Below, piece by piece: positions 12,501-23,120 of a stretch of DNA of 59,924 nt. Location: assembly GCA_002221725.1 (NCBI GenBank), contig NJFT01000240.1:1-59924 (forward strand), written 5' to 3'. This DNA is from Scedosporium boydii (Eukaryota; Ascomycota; Sordariomycetes; Microascales; Microascaceae). The first letter of the stretch is position 1. Each line of letters begins with the position of its first letter. The notes below the pieces were generated by a model. It did not search any database. It was not told the origin of the DNA and saw only the letters and a program-made list of their open reading frames with translations. The position numbers and the translations under genes are program-made.

Positions 12501-15500
12501 TTACAAGCAGGTCTCCCCCCTTTCCTCTTCATGTACGCCTAACAGGTCTGTCAAAGGAAGTGGGCGTCTTACTTCGTATAAGTGATAGATCCTTCTGCGC
12601 ATCAAGCATACCCTTGCTTGCTGCTTCGATTGACGTTACTCGACGGGCACCAAGTAAGAAAACGAATGTGAAAAGCGTGGATGAGAGCGCCTCTTCAACG
12701 GTCAGGCTTCGATGGAATACTTCGTACATCCACCGCTGCTAATAGAGTGTGGCTTTCCAACGCCAAGAGCGATCCCCCCCAAGGGACCGCGCAGGCACCC
12801 ATCAGGGCAAGACAGCATGATCGAATCGCTGAAACCACACTCATTCTATGTTTTGTAGTTCAAGTTCAGCTTTGCATCAGGTAGCGGAAGGTGATTTCGT
12901 TGATGACCCCCTACCTCGTAGTGCCGTAGTGTTGTGGGATTGGCGAATGTTACGTCCCCAGCAGCGTGGCAGCAACAAATTGAACAACGAAGCGGGGTGG
13001 AGCTCTCCGTTTCCATGATCTACTTGTACCTCGAAGGAAACAAGAAGGGGTAAGTCGAGTCATGGATGATTTTCTGAGTTATTCCCCTTGTTCACCATTT
13101 TCCCTCCTCATCCATTCTCATCTGGCTGCAGTTTGGGACGGGAATCCATGACAAGCATCAATCTCTGATGTTGGAAGAACCGGCCAGTAAGAAACGAAGC
13201 TGAATCAAAGGAGCGAATTAGACTGCAGGTATGAGCAGGGGTAGCTTAGTTGGTGTCAAGCACAGTGTTTACTGCCCACATCCGCCCCTCGAAAGTAGTC
13301 TTCAGATCAAATGTGCCGCCTCGTTTCTCTGTGAGACGAGATTTGGAGGAGGGAGGAAGCAGAAAGGCCTGCTCAATCAATATGATGACGATGCTGGCTG
13401 TTGGTCGAATCAGCCTGGCATGGGCGGTAGTGAAAACGGCGGCATTTGGGCACTTGGGCATTCCAGCTTCCGCCTCAAGTACCGCCGCCAAAGTACTTGA
13501 CCCTTGTAATATTACGAAGTAATGCCAAAACATCAATCAGTATGAAGTAAGGAGCGACGGAATCAACTCCCAACAAATGAACAGCCGGCTTTAGACCAGG
13601 TAGTCACTACGCAGTACGCACACAAGCAGGACAGCGGCATTGATCGACCTTGCAGATGTACAAAGTACTCAAGTCTAGGCCTGACTAGTCACCAGGAAGG
13701 CACACTGCCATTTAGTGTATAATAGTTATCCCGGCACAGCAACACGACCTCGCCTCATTCAGCCCTAGTTTCATCACATCCATTCTCCGCGATACCACCA
13801 TTCTCTTCGAGCCTGTGGTCCTCATCAAATGTCCCGCCCAAAGCACAGTATTGATGTATCCTCTGCCCTCTTCTTTGCCCCAATTTGCCCAATTTTGTCT
13901 CTCATCGGCGTCTCTACCACAGTCTTCCTCCCAGGCGAGATATCGTTTGCAGTTTACACTTTATTACTACTCAATGCTGTCAAGTGTTTCCACTTCCTCC
14001 GTTCTTGGGCCAGTTTCTGATATCGGGGCTTGCGGTTCTTTTTCCCGCCAGACACTTTCCGAATATTCCTACGAGTCCAAGCTCGGAGACTCTCTGGTGC
14101 TGCTTTTTACAACTGAAGAAACACTGTCGACAACATCCACGTTATACCCCAGATAAAGAAGAAATATAGCCAAGTTAGATTTATCGATGGCACCATCATT
14201 GTTATGACAGTGTTTCTCTTACGTCTTGGATGATGTTCAGGGAGCCGGGAGCCGTTCTTACGTGTTTGAGTGCGGAGCCGACCATACATATCACTCACGC
14301 CAACGAGAAACCACATTTGGAATCAACAACTCCATCACTCTGTGCCATCCCAAGGCTACGAGTATATGTAGACGACGGGGGCACTCCTTTCCCTTATGCA
14401 CCCAATGATGGCTTCATATCTAGTTTGTTATCTCCACTCACAAACACGCCCCCAAGCTCAATCTTGGGAGTCTGAGTCTGTCTTGGTCATCTCGGCCACC
14501 CCTCACTTCATGACGCCCTCATCGCCGTTCGTAAACCCGTCTGGTGTCTCGCTTTTCTGCATTGGCCCAGCCCAGACTAAAGTTGGCGGGCAAGTGTCAG
14601 CCATTTCCCCATCGTGTGTTCAATTACACCCAAGCGGTGGCGCTGTATCTACTTCGTAGTGTACTTCGTACGGAGGAGGGCAAAAGGTCTAGCTCGGTGG
14701 TCCTCTCGACACCAATGCAGGCCCGTCTCCCCGGCCCGGCTCTGTTGCTGCATGTTTAAGTCTCTACTCCATCCGAGTGTTGAAGCGAGTCGACATGAAA
14801 AAGCTGGGATGACCAATGATCCAAGACTTACAGAGGGGCAGCTTGTGCGGCCGTATCAATTGTCTACTTGTACTGAGGTACTTTGTCAAGTACTTTCACA
14901 CACCCAATCAACACCACCCACCCCCGCCCTGTCTTACACGACCTCCCCCCTGTCAGCGCCTCCACTACCTCAATACCTGCGCTTCAACTCCTAAGTCCAG
15001 AAGGAGCGTCGAGGTCTTTTGAAGGAGGGTGAGGAGGGGAGATGAAGTACTCAATCCGTCTAATATCTTGTTCCCAAGCTCTCTCTCTCTCCCGCACCCG
15101 CATACACGCCGACATACAGAGTCTCTCCGGTTATTTCCCCAGGATGAATAGTGCACGTCTATTTGTACCACAATTGTAGCGTAATAAAAGCTACAGCTCT
15201 ACTTCGTACTGCCAGGCGATCAATGCTTGTACACTCCTCAAATTCCTCTTCTGTCCCTCAGCGGTGGTACCGCCGGAGGTCTTGTCTCGTCCCTTGGCTG
15301 CAGCAATTCGTACTCAACTAACTATGCCAGACGCGGTGCCTCCTGCGTTGCATTCCGAGAGCTCAAGCCCCAGTAACCGCGTATGTGTACCCTACAGCCC
15401 TAGAGTCTCTAAGTTACGAAGTACCCAGAGCTGCTCGATCCCTCTAACTCACCACAAAGTAAGATAGCGTAAGTACACTACCTGAACCAGGGCCCAACGG

Positions 15501-16092
15501 AGGCCACTTCCACACATTAGGCAAACCGTTTTGTGGATGATGAAAGGTCAACTGTTTTGAGTCGTCTGCCGTCTTGTACTAGTATTGACCTTGTCTCTGC
15601 CTGCACCCTTTTTAGTTTGGCGCCCCTAGCCCCTGCCTCCTCTGACCTTACGCAGTAGTGTACACGACTCAGAAGAGGGGGTGGATGTAAGGAGAACTCC
15701 ATTCCCTTTAGTTCTCGGGAAGCAGCGATGGATCCACGCCAGCTGTGGTCATGGATCTCTGACCCCGGTCTTGGTCGTGCTGGGATCAACACCTATGGGG
15801 TACTGCTCTGCACCTTTGGCCAGAGATCTGCTGGCCATTCATATAATGAACCTCAAATCCTACGTCTTCGATAAACCGATGCTTGACCTACCTCGACAAC
15901 ACGCTCGTGATAAGTCCAACAGCAGAAGGGGATTGCACCAACCTTTCCTTCACTTCCTTTTTCTATATATACTATAAGAGTCTCCCCATCCTCATCCAAC
16001 TATATAACTTGTTTATTCCCCCTCGTCTTGTCACAGGAGAAGTTGCTTTGCTTTCTGCTTCCACAACCCATCTGTCCATCAGTGGACAAATA

Positions 16093-16115
16093 ATATATAT
16101 ATATATATATATATA
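16093..16115 (+). repeat. (AT)n microsatellite in 5' leader region
   Basis: Twenty-three bases of alternating A and T lie about 125 bases upstream of the start codon of the zinc-finger gene, in its probable promoter or 5' leader. Confidence 0.9.
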
Positions 16116-16239
16116 CAGATATATCTCTCTGCTACATATCGCCTAAACATCTGTCAGCCCCTTTCACCACTGGGATTCCTTTCTTGTTCAGCCATCTTCC
16201 AGACCTAGGGATCATTTTGTCTCTGCTCCAGCCAGCAAA

Positions 16240-17262
16240 ATGGCGTTGACGGCTCAGCCTCCTGGTCCCCCGACCTGGGACCGCTGGCATCAACCACATA
16301 GCAATCCAGACTATGTTATGATGGACGCGAGCTTGATGCACTACGACTCTCGCTCCATGACTTCTAACTCTGCTCCTCACCGCGCACCGATGACACACCC
16401 GTTCATGGGCAACTCCTACAATGTTGCTCCGATTCCAAGCGCTGCGCCGCCCCACTACCCACCTCCGAATGCCTTCGCGTTCAACGGGTACAACCCGCCG
16501 ACAGCGACAGTCCGGGACTCTTACAAGCAACCTCCTCGCCCACAGTACCAGGAACGGCCGCCAATGCTTGTTATGCCACCCATGCCGGACCGGAACCGGA
16601 TCCTAGCCCCGCCAAGGGAGGTGCGCTCGCCTTACGAAGAGCACAGCCAGAGCCCCTCGGTAAAAAGCGACGGCCAATCGAAGACTTTGACGGTTCCGGA
16701 CGGCGAGCTTCCCAAAGTCCCCCGCACCATCACATCCAACGTCACGGTGAACCCGGAGGACGAGGTGTCTTTCTCAACTGACGTCGATACTTTGATGCGT
16801 GCTATTCAGGCTAAGCGAGAAACGGACACCATCGTCAAGGTTGCCGAAGACAAGATTAGAGCAGAAACCACAGACCACCTATCGCCGGAGGTAGGCTACT
16901 CGACCCTTTCGACACAGTTTCAACAGGAACACGACTTAACGCCAGATGACGAACAGGCTGGGTCCCCGGACAGCACTGGATCCGGTGGATCGAAATCCAA
17001 GTCGAGGACCAACTGCAAACGGTATACCTGCGACTTCCCGGACTGCAACAAGAGCTTCTGCCAGAAGACTCACCTGGACATTCACCGGAGAGCCCACACC
17101 GGAGACAAGCCCTATGTTAGTAGCGAGCGAGCATTCCTACCGCCTCTATGCTTTTCTACGTACTAACGGAAATCGCTCTTCAGACTTGCAAATTCTCAGG
17201 ATGTGGTCAGAGGTTTTCTCAGCTCGGCAACTTGAAGGTAAATATGATATGAATCCATTTTC

Positions 17263-17314
<52 letters not shown>

Positions 17315-18068
17315 CCCCGCTAACCTGAGTGTCTAAACTTAGACGCATGAGAGGCGACATACCGGAGAGCGACCCTATGAGTGTGCAGTATGCGGCAAGA
17401 GGTTTGCTCAGCGAGGCAACGTGCGAGCACACCAAGTAGTCCACCGCCAAACCAAACCATATGTGTGCAAGCTGGACAACTGCAACAAGGATTTTACCCA
17501 ACGTGGAAATTTGAAGGTAAATTTATTAGACTTTCCCATGGGATGATGGTTCTTTGACGCTAAATCGTTTCGTTGCTTTGCACAGTCCCACCAGAACCGA
17601 TTCCATGCCGAAGCCTTGAAGGCATTAACTCAGAAGTTTGCAACAATTGCCAATGCAACCAACGTCTCAGAGGCTGACCGAGAGCTCTGGGAATATTTTG
17701 CTACAACGTACAAGAACAGCAACAAAGGCATCAAGGGACGAGGCAAGGAGCGAAGAACTGGGGTGTCCCAATCGCCCAAGAGCGCAGTAATGTCGCAATT
17801 CCCTGTCTGCCCTCCAACAGCACCGAGCATGCACCACCGAGGATCATACTCTGCCGCTTCGCAGCACGTCACACAGCAACCGATGCTGAGCCCGCCCCAC
17901 GGTCTGGGCAACGCAACCATGGACCGGACCGATGGTCCTGGCATGCTCGGCACTCACCTTGGGAATGACATGGGTGGTCATACGACTGTAGGCCCGCCCA
18001 ACCCTTCAGCCAGCATCTACGATGAGACACCTCATCACACCCAGTCGTTCCATGATCGTGGCTACTAG
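16240..18068 (+). CDS. azf1: Azf1-type C2H2 zinc-finger transcription factor
   Basis: Sequence-specific DNA-binding regulator expected in the nucleus. Exons are 16240-17115, 17184-17237, 17343-17516 and 17586-18068, giving 528 residues. Four C2H2 fingers are visible: C264/C269/H282/H286, C294/C299/H312/H316, C324/C327/H340/H344 and C352/C357/H370/H375, joined by TGDKPY- and TGERPY-type linkers. The N-terminal 250 residues are Pro-, Ser- and Asn-rich and disordered-looking. Past the fingers is a conserved stretch (around [14 protein letters not shown], then [18 protein letters not shown]) that I associate with fungal Azf1-like factors, followed by a Gln/His/Pro-rich tail. In yeast Azf1 acts in carbon response and cell-wall genes; targets here are unknown. 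The start is the first ATG, in context CAAAATGG. Intron 1 has a TACTAAC branch site. Exon borders are certain to within the phase test; the ortholog name is by family resemblance. Confidence 0.88.
17265..17309 (+). repeat. (AG)22 microsatellite inside intron 2 of azf1
   Basis: Forty-five bases of perfect alternating A and G fill nearly half of the 105-nt second intron (17238-17342) of the zinc-finger gene, between the donor GTAAAT and the branch site GCTAAC. Copy number is likely to vary between strains. Confidence 0.95.
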
Positions 18069-21000
18069 GCTTGGTTGGGGGTGACATGACAAAACAAGAC
18101 GGAGTACAAGCGAAAGGCGTATGATACCTCGATTCATTTATGGGACAAATATATACACGGACAGCGGCGTTTAAAAAGAGAACAGGAGGAACTTGTAGAC
18201 TACGACGGCGTGAAATAACTGGCAAAGGCGAAAAATGTGGGAGCCATGTACGAATGATGGGAGAAGGACTAATTCAAAGAGGGAACTGGAGAAGTAGGAA
18301 TGGGATTTTGGAGTTGGGAAGAAACACGCAGGACAGCCTACTCACGATGGACTGAACTTTAGCATAGGAGGGAATTTTTTTTCTCGTTTTTCCTTCGTGT
18401 TAGCATTTACAAACGGGTGAAGTGGGAGATCTGAATGGGACAGCTTTTTGACTCCCAGGGTGGCTTTTTGTTTCCTCCTTCTCTTTTCTTTCTTTCCCTC
18501 CGGCTGTCGTTCTTTCGAGTTACACACCTGCCTTGTGTTGAATCTAGCTAGTCGGGTAGTATATTTCATGACTTTACATGAGCTTCACCGAGTTGAGATT
18601 CTTGTCTAGTATGCCGATGCTGTGTACCCCAATCGAAGTAAAGCACACCGCTAGGTTGAAGCCCCCTCCATAACATTCACTTAATACTTGCAGACGTATT
18701 GTTGTCGATGCCAGAAGTTCAGAGAAACTCCTCTTTGCCCCAAGTTCCCGCTATTTGCTCCAGACTCTTCCAACAGAGACTCCGCATTCTGCCATCTACG
18801 ACGTGTCTTTGGTTTAGTGGCTTGCATCCCTCATGCTGCACGGAGCTTCTTAGACTCGGGGGCTTCCGAACAGGGCTTTCTATATTAACACGCAGCAAGG
18901 CATCTAGGCTCTGCGCTTGCCACTGACAACTAGCAATCTATCCACTCGCCTTGTACAGAGCCATCGGTGGCAGAGCATCGAGGTTCAATACAAGGTTAGA
19001 GGCTCTCGGGCCGCTACCGCTCTTTTGTTGTCGAAATAGGCTTAAATCGATCCTTCACAAGGTCAACACACACCCCGAGGACAAAAGGACTTACACCCTC
19101 TCCCTCGCCCCCCCTCCTTCACCCATCCTGCTTAGTGCGTTTAACATCTCAACAAAAAGGGATCAATTGAATCCCCTCCGTGATGAAAAGGGAAGAGGGG
19201 TCACCTGGGGGAGACGATAAGATGGCGTGGCGTGGATGGAGAGAGGGAGTGTGGTGAGAGAGAGTTGTGGTTGCTTGCGGGTTGAGGGGCGAGTGGACTT
19301 GGCTGCGTTTCGGCCGACATGATGGGAGCGTTTATTTCCTTATTTATTTATTATTTTAATCCATAGAAGCTATCTTATATATATATATATATTACAACTC
19401 AGCGAGTCTCTACTCTTTGTTTCCTTTTCTTTATGGATTTCTTTTTCTTCTTCTAGGTCTATTCATCGATGTTGAGTTTCGGGTATGAAGGCAAGAACCA
19501 TGGACCCGGTTCAAGGATACAGAGGAGAACCCGAGAGAGAGAAAAAGAGACCCACGATGATGACAGGCTGCATCCAGAAAAGGGCGGGAAAAAAAAGAGG
19601 AGTCGCCGTGACCGGGCATCCGTGCATCTCGCCGTCTCTGGAGACCCCCGTGATGACGACTTGTCCGTATGCATCTCCGGACTACATTAGCCTTTCTTGC
19701 CTAACTCGGTGTTCGTTTAAGAATCGGGCATGTTAGTGGGGGAGAAGGATTGCAGAAGTTGCTGTATTCTTCTTCTACTTCTCCCATTCTTCACCGCTCA
19801 TCCTGAAGGGGAAACCCAACTGAGTGAATGGTTCGGTACATACTATCGTAGTCCTAGTCTCTCGAGTCGGGTCTCACACCTCCCTGGCAGATGGGCGAAA
19901 TGTGAGAGAAAAAAATGTGCCAGAAATTCTTTCCTGCGTTTTTCCATTCTATGCGCTGTAACGCTGCGAGGCACTGGAGTCTGTAAAGATGTGCCTGGAT
20001 CGGGCGGGACCCTTGCCGGGGATATTTGCCTCGAGAGACCTTGCTAGGCTCTGATACTGGATGTGGAAATAATACACTTCGAAGTATGCGCACGATATGT
20101 GCGCCTGCCCCCTCTTCCTGTGTGGTCATCATCTTCATTCGATTACAGAGACAAGGCTCTCCTCACCGCCAAAACATGGTACTGTTCGTTGCATAAGTGT
20201 TTCTTGACGTGATGAGATGCAATTGGAGGGGTCGCGGTGCTTGAGCAGGCGACAAGGGGAATAGAAATGGGACATGAGGCATTGGGGCCATTGGGGCGTC
20301 TGCCGAGTAACCGTTTCGTGCAAGCTTCTCCATCTCCATCACACTGACGGCGGTCGAATTGGTCCGTCAAGCTCGCCTCCACTCTCAGTAAATGATATGG
20401 CGGTGTCCGTGAGCTCGACTGATTGGGTTGGCGCTGCACTGCACTGCACACACCTCATACTCCCATGCTCAATACGCCACGGCCAAGATGAGTGGATGCG
20501 GGAGGGTGGGAATTGGGCAAAGAGACAGAACGGAGACGCACATCCTGCGCACAATGTTGCTGCGAGAAAAGAGTAAACTAGAAAAGAGGGGTGACCGTCG
20601 GCGTGCATTGGCCGATCTCGAAATGCCTGCATGTGCGACATCTCCCGCTGGCCTCTGATGTACGAAGGTCCTAGCAGCAAAATGCAGTGAGGTTGGAAAT
20701 TCTGCAGCTGAGCTTAATGGGCGGGCACAGCAACGACGAGGCGCTGCCCGAGCTCGCTGCACCCTCGTTTGTCTTTCGATGAATTGGCCAACTACAAGCT
20801 GGCTCGCTCCTCGCCACCCATTTTTGGGGGAGTTTCTCTGCCTTACGTTGATGAATGAATAAAAAGATTGTAAAACAGCAAGCGTAGGCTCTCCAACCCT
20901 CTGTTTTCACTATGCGACGAGTGAACGAGCGATGGGCAAAAATACGAAGGGGGCGTGTACAGGTAGATCGAATCGACACCAAAGCAGGCCGAGATCCTGG

Positions 21001-21960
21001 CGTAATTTTCCCATGCACGACGTGGAACCCAATCTCTGGAGGTGTGAGATAAAAGTGAAAAAGACCGAATGCTGGCCTTGTACATTTCGTCTAAAGAATC
21101 ATGCAGGCGTCTGTAACGTATAGCCGAACGACGACTTCCACCGGGCACACCGAAAAGGCTTATGCTAGATAATACAGACAAGATCTATGTGGATGCAACT
21201 TATACGCCCCAATGCGAACGGGATGAAAAAAAGACGGCAACGAAAGAGGAAAAGGAGGGCCGAAGGAAAAAGGAAATCACAGCATCGAACATCTCGAGAC
21301 CCGCATCAAATCTACCCGGGGGAGAGTCTGGAAGCGGGAGCCGGTCATGGAACGGGCCCAGCGCCAGCTTCAGACATGCGTTATGAGATAAGAGCTCGCC
21401 TCCTTCATCACTACCACAGACGGTTCATATGAAAAAGGGCGATGCATAGGACCGACCTCATCGTCATCGAAGCTACCCCTGGGGTAAGAATTGTGCCTTT
21501 GCCGCATCGTGGTCCAGGCTCTGAACTCATCTATGATTCGGAGCAAACAACAGAAGCGCGCCCTAGCGCGAGAGCAACAGCCCACTATTTCTTTTGGCGC
21601 AAGCCATTGCCATTTTCCATTCCCCAATACCCAGAAAAAGCTGTCAAGTCATCTCATCATTGCCTTGCGTCGGAGGGCAATTAGCTCGTGGGGCGCCGCC
21701 CACCAAGGCGTTCATCTCGGCCATTTATCTCGTCATGGGCCAACTTCACTCTCATGAGGGGGGCCAGCTGCCGGAAGGTATTGGTTCAGACGCGACATCC
21801 ATTGGCTGTCGTCACCGTCATGGAGGCCCGCTTTAGGGGTGCATGAGTAAGTTGCTGGCCTTGCCCGGGCCCCCGAGTTACCGCCATCGCCACCTTATCT
21901 TTTTGCTCCCAGCCTGCTGAAAGTCGAGGCGAACAACGTATCCACTCTCGGTTCACCTCC
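18069..21960. other. Intergenic, 3.9 kb, no gene seen
   Basis: The region lies between the stop of the zinc-finger gene and the stop of URM1. The first kilobase probably holds the 3' UTR of the former. A (TA)n run is at 19376-19392. Short open frames on both strands have no recognisable domain and no conserved splice structure. I see no tRNA. Confidence 0.5.
19376..19392 (+). repeat. (TA)n microsatellite
   Basis: Seventeen bases of alternating T and A in intergenic DNA. Confidence 0.85.
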
Positions 21961-22615
21961 TTAACCTCCGTGAAGGGTCGAGACGAATAAGATGTTGTCG
22001 CCATTCTGGAGCTCGTACTCCTCCTCACCCTCGAGCTCCCAATCGGCATCGTTTATGAGCACTAGGATGCCCGGCCGGCTACGACCCGCAGGAAAGGAGA
22101 GACAGTTAGCATCCACTTTTTCGGGGAGGAGGGGATAAAACACCGTGTCCAGCTGACATCGAATGGGCAAATGCGCAGCTCCTGACTGGCCGGTCACCTC
22201 TGCCTGGGTTATTTCGCGGGCTGGTCCCGGATGCTGATCACTTATACCGCTAAGATTAGAAACTAACTTACATATGACCGTCTAGAACGAAAAGTTCCTT
22301 CCGGGTATCCTTCATCGTATTCTCACAGAGGTAATCAATGAGAGAAGCGATGGTCGTAGGCTTCCCCTCGCTTGTGGTAGAAGGTATACGAATAGAATGC
22401 TCCCGTTGATCGGAGAAGAGCATCTCCAGACCTCCGCTTTCATAGGTTGCCACATTAGTTTCATATCCCCACTTAAACGGTGAAAGTGCTGGCGCAATAG
22501 AGGGTCAGATGCCAGCTATCATGCCGTTTCTCAAGTCGACCTACGTAAATTCCACCTTCAACGAGAGCCTTTCGGCATCGCTGGCCATGGTCTCTGTTGC
22601 TGTCGTTGTGGACAT
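21961..22615 (-). CDS. urm1: Urm1, ubiquitin-related modifier / sulfur carrier
   Basis: Urm1 is a cytosolic sulfur carrier. Its C-terminal Gly is thiocarboxylated by the E1-like Uba4, and it supplies sulfur for 2-thiolation of wobble uridine in tRNA; it also conjugates to proteins. Exons on the minus strand are 22545-22615, 22272-22436 and 21961-22078, coding 117 residues. The protein shows the family core GGLEMLFS (25-32), [34 protein letters not shown] and the terminal [10 protein letters not shown] with the required diglycine. Splice sites are GTAGGT and GTAAGT donors with both introns in phase 2. The first Met (22615) was chosen; a second in-frame Met at codon 10 could also serve. It is divergent from the SF3B4 gene, 505 bp away. 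The gene is easy to miss because its exons are short. Confidence 0.93.
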
Positions 22616-23120
22616 GTTTCCAACCCCGTTTTCTTAACGTGCGCGCGCTTATTCTACGTAAAGGGTTAAGGCTGAGAAAGAGCTGGGGTGTTTCGGCAGC
22701 ATGAGACGATGAGCCGGGCGCAGGCCTGAGGGCTTGAGTCCGATCGATCGCGTTGCAGAGAGTGGGTGAGACCGAGGACCAGGTTAATGAAGATGGAGGG
22801 GAGGTACAGAGGTACAAGGGCACACATGGAACAAAGCCAAAAACGTTAGTAATCAAAATACAGTGTTAATATACAGTGTTAATTATCCAGTTAAACAGTA
22901 TATTAATGCCACAACGCCACACAAGGCAGGCATCAGGACCCATTGCCACACTGCAAAAACGATTCCAACTCGTCAGCCTTGCCCACGGAAAATACATTGC
23001 CATCGCGATCTCGAACCTCGCAGCTCGGTCGCAAACAACTCCCAAGATCGAGACACCCAAGGGTAAAAGAAATTTCGAGAAATAATCGGGAAATATTTCC
23101 CGTCACGTACACGTGCAAAC
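22616..23120. promoter_or_regulatory. Shared divergent promoter region, urm1 / hsh49
   Basis: These 505 bases separate the start codons of two divergently transcribed genes and must hold both promoters. A direct duplication of ACAGTGTTAAT sits at about 22860-22882. I see no convincing TATA box for either side. Confidence 0.6.

Larger units (their letters stand above)
1382..15423. repeat. Dispersed short motif TACTTCGTA / TACGAAGTA, 15 copies
   Basis: Exact copies begin at 1382, 5140, 5601, 8515, 9382, 9897, 12306, 12444, 12570, 12718, 13513, 14650, 14662, 15200 and 15415. The + strand reads TACTTCGTA at 1382, 5140, 5601, 8515, 12444, 12570, 12718, 14650, 14662 and 15200, and TACGAAGTA at 9382, 9897, 12306, 13513 and 15415. 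The arms TAC and GTA are inverted repeats around a three-base centre. Only two further exact copies occur in the rest of the window (28090 and 59676), and none lies in a coding exon. Related forms TACTCCGTA/TACGGAGTA occur at 4094, 28097, 35600 and 36628, and TACCTCGTA at 12912. Function is unknown. Confidence 0.85.
1..16239. other. Gene-poor left region, 16 kb
   Basis: I find no gene here that I can support. Open frames are short (the longest about 160 codons), lie in several frames and on both strands, lack recognisable domains, and do not join through plausible splice sites. Base composition looks mixed rather than AT-rich, so the strong AT bias that repeat-induced point mutation would leave is not evident by eye. 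Visible structure is limited to the dispersed 9-mer TACTTCGTA, a poly-A run near 3.7 kb, a T-rich run near 9.5 kb and an AT microsatellite near 16.1 kb. The last few hundred bases are pyrimidine-rich and are probably promoter and leader of the zinc-finger gene that starts at 16240. Unannotated non-coding RNA or decayed mobile elements cannot be excluded. Confidence 0.6.

Noticed and set aside
12260..12742. 160-codon plus-strand open frame
   Set aside because: It spans three to four copies of the dispersed TACTTCGTA motif, has no domain and no low-complexity or hydrophobic pattern of a real protein.
13231..13300. GGTAGCTTAGTTGGT, resembling a tRNA D arm
   Set aside because: No anticodon stem, T arm or matching acceptor strand can be folded downstream.
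13246..13536. Three overlapping open frames of 89-96 codons on both strands
   Set aside because: All three stay open together, which is a composition effect; none has a recognisable domain.
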